DNA from: Ulota crispa
Lineage: Eukaryota; Streptophyta; Bryopsida; Orthotrichales; Orthotrichaceae
Length of the DNA: 64,000 nt
Assembly (NCBI GenBank): GCA_963920765.1
Contig: OY987244.1
Location: forward strand, 14,138,501-14,202,500
Direction: 5' to 3'
Shown: one piece after another, positions 1 through 14,098 of the stretch
Layout of the letters: each line of letters opens with the position of its first letter
Numbering within the stretch: the stretch's first letter is position 1
Translations under genes and position numbers: made by a program
The notes under the pieces: model-generated
Databases searched by the model: none
What the model was told of the DNA's origin: nothing
Seen by the model: only the letters and a program-made list of their open reading frames with translations

Positions 1-34
1 GAGCTAACCTAGCTTTATTATCATGCATGTGCAG

Positions 35-3687
<3,653 letters not shown>

Positions 3688-4759
3688 GTAGTTTTCCAGC
3701 CCCCACCCCCTTTTTTCCTCTTTTTTGTCCGATTTAATTCGTTTGAAAGCATTTTGCAATTGCCAAGCACCCAGTAACATGTCTGCATGCCTGCCTACTC
3801 GTGTGTAAGGTTTGCAGTTCTGTATCTCGTCCCAAAGGGCTCACTACAGGACCGATATGAAGATATATTGTAAGACTTAGTCGATATTTCAAGTGGTTTG
3901 AGTGTAAATGATCTGCATTTAGGTACACACAGGTACTCACCGTCTTTTTCCTTCAAGTTTGATTTATTTAAAGCGGTTTCTGCCCCTGAAGTTGGCTTGG
4001 ACCCTCCCTCAAATAATAGTGCATCAAGATACTGTAGCTGTAGATGTTGCTATGTGACCATACTTCCGCATGAAGTACATTTTGTGCATAATGAGTGCTT
4101 TTAAATTGGTTTGTTATCACTTGTGTCTTACACATTTTGTTTTCTATAGTTTGCTGTGCTCTAAATTAGTTTTTGTTCTCTAGAACGCACATGGGTTTTG
4201 TTCATATGATGTGAACTTTACGTTAGGTGTGTCACAGTTCCATTAGAAGATACCCTTGCAGATTTGGTTTGTGAATCTCGCTGAGTGCTAATTACTTGAT
4301 CTCTTGTTTGTCAAGAAGTACGGGCAGCCCTCTCTAATGATGCTCTAGCCTTCTCTAACCGCACATTTTATTATGAGAATCTCCCCTCTTGTGTAGCCGT
4401 TTGGTTGGATACTGTTCATGCTTCAAGGTCTGAACAGCTATGCAAGGAGTTCATGACCCCCCGGAAGTAATATGTAACACAACACTATTACTCTATGTTA
4501 GCAATGTGCCAGGTAATGTCGGACTTTGAAGTTCGCAGTACCCTCCACCTTGCAAACTATCTGTATAGAGTAGGAAAGACCATAGCCTTTAAAAACGGAA
4601 GGTGGAATATTTTTGAACTTTTTTATCAAGAAACAATAAAAAAGAAACTAAGTTTCCGAATAAAGGGTTTTCAAGTATTGAGAATGGGGAGGTTGGATTT
4701 GGATTTTACCCGAATCCCAGATTTTCTTTGAAATTCTTTGGATTTTTTTTGTAAAGATC
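3688..4759. other. 3' flank of the NDR kinase gene
   Basis: No coding region is supported. The stretch is AT-rich and presumably holds the 3' UTR and terminator of the kinase gene. Short open frames here have no recognisable family. Confidence 0.5.
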
Positions 4760-5025
4760 GTAGTGATGAACATGAAAAAGATTGGGTACCTTGCTCAAGA
4801 AGCAAATCTCATTAGACAACTACAAGCATTGTAGACAATCCTTTTCAGAATTGGAAATTGTTATCAGAAGTAAATATAGTTATGTACATACGGTGACGAA
4901 CAAAATTGACTATTCTTCTCAAGAAACAAAGTCCAATAAACCATTGCAGACAATGTAGATAACAAATTTTTAAGTTAAAAATTGTATTTGAAGGCAAATA
5001 GAGTTGTGTACATATGCGTAGAATT
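4760..5025. repeat. Two degenerate tandem units of about 135 bp
   Basis: The blocks at about 4760-4895 and 4896-5025 repeat the same order of words (gatgaacat / gacgaacaa, caagaagcaaa / caagaaacaaa, gcattgtagacaat / gcagacaatgtag, gttatgtacata / gttgtgtacata). They lie directly beside the Tc1 relic and may be its subterminal repeats. Divergence is substantial. Confidence 0.5.
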
Positions 5026-5146
5026 ATACATGAAATTAAAAACCAAGTAATTCTTACAACCTATAATCAATAACTATATGTCAATACTTAGTGTTGTTCA
5101 ATCTACTTTTTTGAACTTCAATAATCAATCTAATAACCTCTAGGAG

Positions 5147-6020
5147 TTAGTAGCTAGCACTACAACAATTCTTTGGGCATGCTTTGATACAATGCCAAGC
5201 AATCATCTTGACTAAAATAAAACAAAAGTTGTACATATCACACCCACAATTTTTCAATTTCTCTCTAAGGTGTAGAAACTTAGTGAAACATTGTTTTAAA
5301 AGAACCCACAAATTCTTTGTAGGATTCAAGTCTAGTGATTGAGTGTGCGATTGAAAAAGTTCAAATGGTTGTGATTGAAGCTATCCTTGCACCAATTTGC
5401 TTGTGTGTTTCAAACCATTCATATTTAAACATTAAGTTGCTTGGATCCATATTGTAATGACAATTTGTAAATCACAAAAGAAGTTATGAAATAAATTTAT
5501 ACTTTTGTTGATCTCTAATATCTTCAATTCTATACCAAACTCTAGGTTCAAATGCTATCATACAATTCCAAATCATAACATGTCCACTACCATATTTAAC
5601 TATTTGACAAACATGTTGGGGTAGAACATGTTCTCCATTCCTAATCTAGCATCATGACCTACCATCAGAATTAAACCTTATTATCTTTGTTTCATCATTG
5701 AAAATAATATGTTACCAATTATGAATTGTTCAATTTGCATACTTTTGAGCAAACCTCACCAATGTCAAAACGTATTTCTGTTCTAAGAAAGATTTCTTTT
5801 GTTGCGCATGTGCATCTAAACATTTTTCTCTCAAAGCATGCCTCACGGTAATGTCAGACATAATTTTACCTGTCTCATTTTGAAATTGTCTTGTTGTATC
5901 TAATGCAATTCTAAGATAGCCTTCAGTAAGTAGAATCACGCAACGTTGCCTCTTACTCGCATTGAGATGCTTTGGATGTCTTCCTTTCTATTTTTCCACC
6001 TCTCCAAAAATCTCTTCGCG
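5147..6020 (-). mobile_element. Degenerate Tc1/mariner transposase relic
   Basis: Reading the minus strand, pieces of a Tc1-like transposase follow in the right order across stop codons and frame changes. About 6020-5730 gives the helix-turn-helix/linker part (SDITVRHALREKCLD, then TLVRFAQKYAN). About 5725-5500 gives the first catalytic block (IIFNDETKI, FNSDGR, RHV-like, GSGHVMIWNCM, YRIEDI). About 5370-5150 gives QSLDLNPTKNLWVLLKQ and the C-terminal KACPKNC segment. Family members normally read SPDLNPIENLW, where the Glu is the third acidic catalytic residue; here it is Lys. There are in-frame stops after FNSDGR and near position 5380. No terminal inverted repeats were located. It is an inactive copy. 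Confidence 0.85.
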
Positions 6021-6299
6021 CAACTGAGCCACCCATGATTGACTCATATCAATTAAAACAACTACTTTCCATATCAACTAAGTGCTCCTAAGTTGAATCA
6101 AAGCAACGTTTCTTTTCATCTCAATTATGGGAGCCATATTCAAACAATAGAAAATGCTCACAATCCTCATACAAAGCCTATGGATGTAGAGTTGCAACAC
6201 TCTAACAACTTCTTTAAAACAAACATGAACATTCACAAAAACAAAATTTGAAGTGTGATGGACAACTTCAAACAATACTAAGTACTAAAACCCTAGTTG

Positions 6300-6440
6300 G
6301 TTCAAATCCTCAATTCTAATTTTTTTTATCCAAATCTAAATTTCAAATTCTTGAATGCAGCTTTTTGATGGTAGAAATCTAAAACTTACCCCGGGGTGTG
6401 GTGGGATAGTCAAGAAGGTGTGATACACATATCAATTCCC
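6300..6440. mobile_element. Truncated end of a Mutator-like MITE
   Basis: The segment tgatggtagaaatctaaaac ... gtggtgggatagtcaagaag ... atatcaattccc matches the right terminus of the elements at 7098-7463 and 22269-23004. No matching left end is seen, so this is a solo end or a remnant. Confidence 0.5.
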
Positions 6441-6852
6441 CTACCAATAATATCATACATATATCAATAGTTGGTCACATATCAAACACACCAATGATTA
6501 ATCACATATTTGACACAAGCATGCCAATGGTTAGTCACAAACTTAATCTAATTTCTTGGTGCATGATGCAAGTAAAAACTATTTGAAGTGTGATTAGTGG
6601 ATGTTTAATCATTAGACATGTCCAATCATTGGCATGCATACGATAGAGCAAGGATACATGGGGTTTGGCATAAAAAAAAGGAGACAATTGTTATTGATAT
6701 CTTTATATAAACAAAGCAATTGACCAGTTTGTCCGCATTCCTCAATGCAAGTTCACAAGGATCCATATGAGGAGTCTACAAGCTCAAGCATAACGGTTGT
6801 ACAAATGCCGTTTAACTCCTAACGCTATTATCCTTTCTACAGTTCTTTTCTT
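6441..6852. other. Short gene-free interval downstream of GC1
   Basis: The interval holds a loosely repeated AT-rich motif (ttggtcacatatcaaacaca, attaatcacatatttgacac, tggttagtcaca) at about 6465-6545, then the probable 3' UTR of the minus-strand GC1 gene. Nothing else was recognised. Confidence 0.4.
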
Positions 6853-9800
6853 TCATGAGATCAAAATGGCTTTCAAAGCATCTGAGATGTAGCGGTATTT
6901 GAAAGGAAACCCAAGTTCTTGCGCCTTCTTTGGCAGCACTCTTTGCCCATCCAAAACCTGCAAATTACAAAATCTCATCAAACACTAATGCCAAATAGGT
7001 TGGTACTTTCCCAATAGCAATTTTTCTTTTCCACTAGTACCGACTAAGAAGACTCAGAGACGAACATATCCATCCAATCAGAATCACTATATATATAGGG
7101 AATTGATATATGCACATGGGGGGGTAAATTTTAGATATTTACCATCAACAAGTTCAATATGGAATTTGGATTTAGAGGCTGTGATCTAGTGTAGAACCAC
7201 AATGGAGGTTACAATTGAACAACTCCGAGTGGATAAGCTTAGCTTTTTTATAAACAAGGGTAAAAGTAATAAATTGGCCTCTAGCTAAGCTTTTCCACTA
7301 GGCGTTATTCAACTGTAACCTCCTTTGTGATTCTAGACTAAATCAAGGTCTCTAAATCCAAATCTGAATTCAAACTTACCAAATTCAACTTGTTGATGGT
7401 AAATATCTAAAATTTACCCCCCTCCCGGTGGGCATAAATCAAACCCCGGGTGTATCAATTCCCTATATATATATGCATGAAAATATTCATACTACGAAGA
7501 GTTGTATATTCGACTTTCAAAGAAGCTCTCTACTCATACCCTTACATAGTTAGTTTAGAAACAAATCAACTATATAAACCAACGCAACTCTACAAGCACA
7601 ACACAAACATTCCCTCTCATCACACGAACCCCTCTCCACTAATTATATTTTTACTGTTTCAGTAGATCAAAGGGTGAGTAATTAAAACGGCATCATTTTA
7701 GTACTATTTCAATGACTGTTTAGTGTTTATTTAGTACGTGTGGATTCATGTACATTTTAAAGACAGCTTACATCCGTAATCTGCAGATATCTTATAAAGA
7801 TTTTGTAAGGAAGGTCCGTAAATTCACCTGCCATATCTCTACGTCGGATAAGGCCGCCTTACCTTGTACTAAAAAAGCAAAAAAATTGCTTGGGTTTAGG
7901 GTTTAGGGTGGATTAAGGCTGGAGTTGATGAAAAATTAGTGAGACAGAGCAGGAGACTCACCACAGTTGCTCCTTCACCGAGAATGGCCTTGAGGGCAAA
8001 CTCAGGAACAGGCAGCCATGACGGACGTCCCAAGATGGCTCCCAGGCGGTCGCACATCTCTGCCATTCGTACAGGATTTGGGGCTGTTCCATTGATTACA
8101 CCTGCCATAAATCATGTGGGTAAGGCCAAAGAGCCAATACATTACAACAAATTCAAAACGCCAATGAAAGAGAATGTAACATAGGCTCACTTGGAAGATT
8201 TCAAATACCTTCGTAGGCGGGGTTTCCGAGGGATTCAACGATCATACCCACTAGGTCATCACGATGCACCCATGAAAACCTGCACACCCGAAGAATCAAT
8301 GCCAATACCAAGGTTTGCCAAATCAGAAAACATTCCAAACTGGGAATAAGTTACAAAAAAAACATAGGGCAGAGACTTGAAGAGGACATTATTACGTGAA
8401 TCCAGACCTTCTCCTCAAAAAGAAAAGAAAATCTAGACCAAACACATTCATCTGCATGGGTTAATAATGGTATGGACACGGGTTGGTATTGCTAGTGTAA
8501 AAAAACTTGTAAAAGTATTTCTCATCAATGAAATGATATACCCCCTGTATTCATTGGTACGATAATGAATTGAACATGCTAGTTTGAGCCTTGACCCATG
8601 GACAACCCTCTTAAATTAAGCAAATATCTAACATGTTAATTTCGATTAATTTGCGCATACGAAGCATTCTGTTCACAGGCACTATCACAATACCTTAGAG
8701 AATAATATTTCACTATATTTGTTCATTTCAGTCCTCCCTTACTCAGAATCTATATAGAATTAGTAAAAACAGGAATCTATTGTAAAAACGCATAAGTTTC
8801 AGAGTTTTCAACACAAAACTTTGCTACAGGCAACAAAGTGCTCCGTATCCTACAAAATTAGATTTGAAAAGTGGAGATACGCTTAGACTTCAAAGGCAAG
8901 GAAAACTTAACTTTCAAGGTGGAAAGTGGCAAGAATGTTTGTAGAAAATTGACTCACCACTGCTTTCCGGACCCTAAAGGTCCACCTGCGAAAATCGAGA
9001 AGATGGGCACCATCTTCGCTGCAAGGACAATGAAAGCAAACAATTGAGAAAAGGAGGATAAAAAGCATTATATCTCCACGTTTTTAAGGTTTACTACAGA
9101 CACACTACGTCAAGGATATACATCACGCCAGAAAGTGAGGCAGACATCTCTGAATCCCCATCAAACTAGAAAACCTCCCTACGAAATAATCATGCAAAAA
9201 TGAAAAAGAAGAAGAAGAAGAAACTTGTTGTTTCATCAGTACCTATCTCATATGCTACAGTTAGTTAGTTGGTTGGTTAGTTGGGTGGACGTACTTCACC
9301 ATGCTTATCCAACCATTTCGACCTTAATCCCTACTTACTTACTCTGGTTCTAACTTTGGATCACGTCAAAAACCTCACTCATAAAGATATTCCCTTTAAG
9401 GGAGACACACTTGGATTCTTCTAACATGAGTAGGACAAGGGAAAACATTTGAGCAAAATTCATGGTACATTTGCAAGTTCCGTGCCGTTTACTACTCACA
9501 AATGAAAACCATGTCCACAATGACTGAAGTGAGTCACTGTGAACAGAGCTTTTTTCTTCTGGCTAGTCCATGCTTCCAGGCCTCATTTGAGCAATGTATC
9601 TATTAATGTTTTATTGTGTCCAAAATTCAAGACTAAACTTGCAAGACGAAAAAAGAAGGTCTTTGCTTTCAATGATGAGGATCGAGTCAGGCCAGGAACA
9701 CTATTCGGTCGTAGTTAGCCAGTTAGTTAGTTGGTTGGTTAGTTGGTTGGTTGGCTGGGTGGTTGGTGGATTACTTTTAAAGTGGCATCAGGGCAAATTA

Positions 9801-12800
9801 AGGAGTGGTAAACATGCCTAGTGCTCCACCGTCTTTGTCAAGCACAATGCCCGTGCGGATGAGAACTAGGCGCGTGCCATTCTCCAGCTCCTTAGCCTTC
9901 TCTTCCCACACTCTGCACACCTGCCCCAGCCCCGTTTCGCCATTTGCATGTACTTTGAGCGTGACCCATTTTCTCTTGTTCAGAACTTAAAAAAGAAGAA
10001 GAAGAAGCTACTACTGAAAAAAAAAGTAAAAAAAAAGGAAAAAAGAAGGAAAGGAAGCAATGTCAAAAGTGGGACTAGGGGGGCGAAACGGGCTTAGACT
10101 AAGTGGCATTTTCATGACAGGAGAGAGTGTGTGTTACTGTCTGCCTTGAAAAAGCTATTCCACCAAACTAGAAATTAATTAAAAGTGAGGGGTTAATTAC
10201 AGGTGGGGAGCATACGGGAACAAGGAATACATTCGTTTTTTTGTGGAACATTTAATTTGAAGGAAGAGAAGAAAGAAGGAAAAGAAAAGGGGGTGGGGTT
10301 CCAGAAACATGCCTAGACTACCACCCTCTTGCCCATCCAGCACGATTCCAGTACGAAGGAGAACAAGTCGAGTTCCATGGCGCACTCGACGGGCACTTGC
10401 TTCCCATGCTTTACAGACCTGTAATCAAGTTCATTAAAAAAAAAACTAAACTACACAAAGTTATTTCAATTACTGCAAGAGTCACAATATTTGAAAATCC
10501 TGTAACCCAAAATATACTTAAATATTTATGAACTACCTTAGAAGTGCGCCTTGCAAATTCACTTCTTGCAGAAACTGAAATAACTTGTGTTCTTCACACC
10601 AAGTTATGTGTAGACTTCATTATCACCAAAGTTCAAAGTGAGGAGAGGTTAAACTTGAAAGTTTAAGCATTTGATTAAGGTAATTCCACAATTACGTGTA
10701 CAGATTAGTAATACCCGTTATGTACGTGCTCCTACGCCAGTTTCTAGTCCCACTTTTGACACTTGGCGGCACATCAGAGACCTCAACAATCCCATATATA
10801 CCCTCCACGTGGCGTTGGTTGTCAAGTTTGGGGTTAAGTAGACATACCTCAGCAAGATAGTCATTTCCAGAAGGACTAGTCTCATCAAACGCAGATGTCT
10901 CACTGGTGCCTGCAAACAACATACTATGACATTAAGCCCATTGAAAGCGGTTACCATGTCGAGGCCAAGCCCATGACCTTGATGCCTAAGTGCCCAAACT
11001 TCCCCCAAAAAAATGAAAAAAAAGTCCGCTTTGGGCTAAAGCAAATAGTCCATTTAAGTAACTTTCAAAACATCAAATCAATCTATTTATATGTATTTTT
11101 CACCTTCCTCAAAATTTTGTAAATGATTTTATTTGAGCTCTAATAAATAGTAGAAACGGCCATTGGAGGTCCTTAGAGGTTAGCTAGCTAGCTAAAAGTT
11201 TGGCTTACCGTAAAATCCTACTGCGGTCGAACTAACGAGAACAGAAGGTCGCTCCTCTTTCGGTGCTAAATTAATTGCTTGAACCACCTGCGCTTTTCAA
11301 GTTCAAATAGTTAATATCCAGTGCATTTTCTGAAGATCGTGAACTCCTATGTTTGTTTTAATCATTATTGAGGTTGTTTCAAAACCCTTTGAAGAGCTGA
11401 ATATAGACCGGACATCTGAGACTCTAGTGTCTTCAGTTAGTTCGACAGAACCAACAGAAAAACCCCATCTAAAAAATAGTTAAATAGCCTTCTCTGCACA
11501 AATTTCACCTACCTTGCCTGTTACTGCAACCCTGCAGTTCTTGATATCTGCCTTAACCTGGAGAAAAAGGGGAAAAGAAAACAGAGTTGCACTGAGAAAT
11601 TGACGCAAAAGGAAAACATGAGTTCAAAAACAAAGTGCAACTTTGAAGCAGCAAGTATGTCAAATAAAAGAGAAGAGGATGTAGATTAAGGATGTTATAA
11701 TTCCCTTTACCTCAGGAGTCCATCTTGTGCTAATAGGAGGGCCAGCCAAGTTGACAACCCCCGTGGAACCTTTGATTAATTCTGTCCACTTACTCTCTCC
11801 CCCTACTTTCACGCCCGGATATTTCCTCTCTGCAAACTCACCCTTCTAGCATTAATATTAACTCCTAAACAACAAAAAACCACACTCATACATTTACAGT
11901 CAAACTTCCATATAAGGTACTAATTATCTACACTAGCTACATCTTTGTACTCCCTTTAAAAAAAAAAAAAAAACCAGGAGATAGCCAATGTTCATAATTT
12001 TAATACTCTCATATCACGTGTGTATGAATAAAAGTTATAATTCTCAAAATTTTAGAGTATAATGGAACATAAACTAGAAACCATAGATGAAATAGCGGAG
12101 GAAAATTCAAAGTTGTGAATGCAAAAAACATTTACAATGGCACTTAAAAATGATTGATAGAACAGATATACTAGTTAACCATTTCTTGCTAACAACCGCT
12201 AAGTAATGCTGCTCTTGCATTAACACATATCACTTGAAGAAACAAGCAGAAAGAAGGCCTAAAATCACATTCCAGTAAGGGTATAAGAGGAGAGCACCCC
12301 ATAGAACAACACTCACCAGGGAACTTTTCCCGAGCCTTGGATTCAGAGCGAGCCAGAATGCGAACTTCGTGTCCATCTGCAACGAAGCAAAGCAAAAACT
12401 TCATCAGATATTCAACCCCTTTTAGAAAATGACACACAATACCACTTGGCATGTACATGGCAGTGATTCTAAAACCTTTGAAAAGCCAGGAAAAAAGAAA
12501 AGAACAGAAAAAGAAATACATAAAATAAGAGCATACCTGCAACAAGCTTGTCCACGAGTCTGGAGCCAACAAAGCCTGTAGCACCGGTGATGGCTACCAC
12601 CATCTTTCACCCGTTTTAAGAAAAACCACCATTAGCTCATCCAAATTAAAAGCAAGGATTCGTGTAAACTTGCATACATTTTTCTGCACTGGGAAAGTAG
12701 GAATGCCAAAATAATTGGCGAAGTGAGGTGCACCTTGGACGCCTTGTTGTTGCCATTAGGGCTTGTTGCAGCAGCATTGCAGACCAGTCTATGGCAGCTT

Positions 12801-14098
12801 CTCCTCTGCTGCCAGGCACCAGGAGCAACGCCCTGAACCAAAAGAATCAATTCAAAATTCAGAACTTTGTCCTAAAATTTGATTGGCCAACCACTTCATC
12901 AAAGATACCATCTTCTGAAAATCCAGAGGAAGAGGCTGCTAGACTGTAGGAATCTTTTTGAGTATGTGGAATCTATTTTTGTTGCTCCTCTCTCCCCCTT
13001 ACTACTAAAAGCAAGAAAGACAGACTTGCATGGAGATTCTCTCTCTAGAAGCACCACATGAATTGCCCAAAAACCCAATGATGTTCTCTTGCATATTCCA
13101 GTCTTAGACACTCACTATTACGTGCTTGTATGGTAAGAAGCTCACTTCCACCTGGCTCCTTAAACCCATACATTCATGATTTCACATAAGTAGCAACCTT
13201 AAAACAATGAAAACTATGCATGACAATTATAACCAACAACTCCCAATTCGAGTGGCTAGCCTATTGCTTTGTCAAAATAAAAAAGTTATCGAAAATTCAA
13301 GACCACCAAGATGAAGCTTACGATTTGTCCCACTTGGTGGTGGACTTAATTTTGAGCTAATGGATATATGTGCTGAGCTTTAGTATTTCTTGTTGAGGCA
13401 ATAGTTGTTGGTTACAATAAGTGACATGCACTACAAACTGAAGAAAAGAGCAACCCTCCTCATGCAAGGGTTTAAGGATTCCATGAGCTAAGATTGAGCA
13501 TATGCATTGCTATGGAACAGATAGCAATAGTGACTAATTCAATATAGTGCATGACACTTATAACCAACAACTATTGGCCAAACAAGAAATACTAAGGCAC
13601 AAAACATACACTCATTAGCTCAAAAGTAATTCCACCACCAAGCGGGACAAATCCTACGCTTCATCTTTGTGGATTCGAATTTTTGATAACTTTTTTTTTG
13701 ACAAAGCCTTAGGCTAACCACTTGAATTAGGAGTTGTTGGTTATAAGTGTCATGCACTGTACAACTCCAAAACTTAGAAAAACAGCTTTGAACTGGATTG
13801 CATTTTGCTCTAACCTGCAACCTGCAATATTTCATAGGCCTGCTGTTTATAAAACTGACCTAAGACTGACCTAAGTTGAAGCCATTGGAAATCCACAAAG
13901 GAAAAGAGAGAACCGTGCACTCACAGCAGTGGCGATGGAGAAGAGGTGCCTGGAATCAGCATCGCCGAGATGCGTGTTGGTGACTGCTGGTCGCACGAAT
14001 GGATTGTGGATTGAGCTGGAGCGTGGTGAAAAGTTGCTCGGCCATGTCGCAACGTTGCTGATCACCGCCCGGCTCTGCACCGCTCCTTGGAGCAGCAT
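6853..14098 (-). CDS. GC1: Chloroplast SulA / GIANT CHLOROPLAST 1-like NAD(P)-binding epimerase-family (SDR39U1 type) protein
   Basis: Transcript-order exons: 14098-13925, 12832-12734, 12603-12537, 12376-12317, 11829-11711, 11557-11513, 11287-11209, 10909-10848, then either 10418-10313 or 9920-9818, then 9018-8958, 8279-8209, 8101-7962, 6957-6853. Every phase closes, giving 395 or 394 residues. Residues 1-91 are Ser/Arg/Ala-rich like a transit peptide. The Rossmann core follows, with GATGFVG at about 98-104, [37 protein letters not shown], the duplicated segment ending [25 protein letters not shown], and a C-terminal DUF1731-type domain ([33 protein letters not shown]). In Arabidopsis the homologue is GC1/SulA, linked to plastid division; it resembles epimerases but its substrate is unknown. 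The start is the first ATG of the long first frame, before [10 protein letters not shown]. The gene is divergent from CDK5RAP3. Confidence 0.93.
7098..7463. mobile_element. Mutator-like MITE in the last GC1 intron
   Basis: The 366-bp element begins GGGAATTGATATATGCAC and ends as the inverse (tgtatcaattccc). The inverted similarity runs far inward: taaattttagatatttacca against tggtaaatatctaaaattta, and aacctcc/ggaggtt further in. It is flanked on both sides by TATATATA, compatible with an 8-9 bp target duplication, although the simple sequence makes this ambiguous. It lies within intron 6958-7961. Confidence 0.75.
9245..9290. repeat. GTTG/GTTA microsatellite
   Basis: A run of gttagttagttggttggtta type repeats in a GC1 intron. 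A second, longer run is at about 9716-9772, just downstream in the transcript of the alternative exon at 9818-9920. Confidence 0.7.
9716..9772. repeat. GTTG/GTTA microsatellite next to exon B
   Basis: Repeat of gttagttagttggttggtta type ending in ggctgggtggttggtgg. In the transcript it lies about 45-100 nt past the donor of exon B and is C/A-rich (CAAC repeats), so it could affect splicing. Any such function is inference. Confidence 0.6.
9818..9920 (-). other. GC1 alternative exon B (103 nt)
   Basis: It encodes [18 protein letters not shown] then [16 protein letters not shown] and is a diverged copy of exon A (10313-10418). It is open throughout, begins after a CAG acceptor in phase 0 and ends CTAG followed by gcatgttt, a GC donor. 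The upstream polypyrimidine tract is poor, with many purines in the last 40 nt before the acceptor. Used in place of exon A it restores frame with the exon at 9018-8958. Confidence 0.8.
10313..10418 (-). other. GC1 alternative exon A (106 nt)
   Basis: It encodes [18 protein letters not shown] then [17 protein letters not shown], one residue more than exon B. The acceptor is preceded by a long T tract (gtttagttttttttttt). The donor is CTAG followed by gcatgttt, again GC rather than GT, with no usable in-frame GT nearby. It is homologous to the single segment found at this place in GC1/SulA proteins. Confidence 0.85.
13217..13756. repeat. 540-bp foldback (near-palindrome) in GC1 intron 1
   Basis: Left arm at about 13217-13362 and right arm at about 13613-13756 are inverted copies: tgcatgacaattataaccaa against ttggttataagtgtcatgca, gtggtggacttaattttgag against ctcaaaagtaattccaccac. 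The centre at 13380-13600 is also inverted (agtatttcttgttgaggcaa against ttggccaaacaagaaatact). It lies within intron 12833-13924 and is probably a MITE or foldback element. Confidence 0.85.

Noticed and set aside
9818-10418. Both duplicated GC1 exons used together
   Set aside because: 106 + 103 nt is not a multiple of three with the fixed phases of the flanking exons, so joint inclusion would shift the frame.
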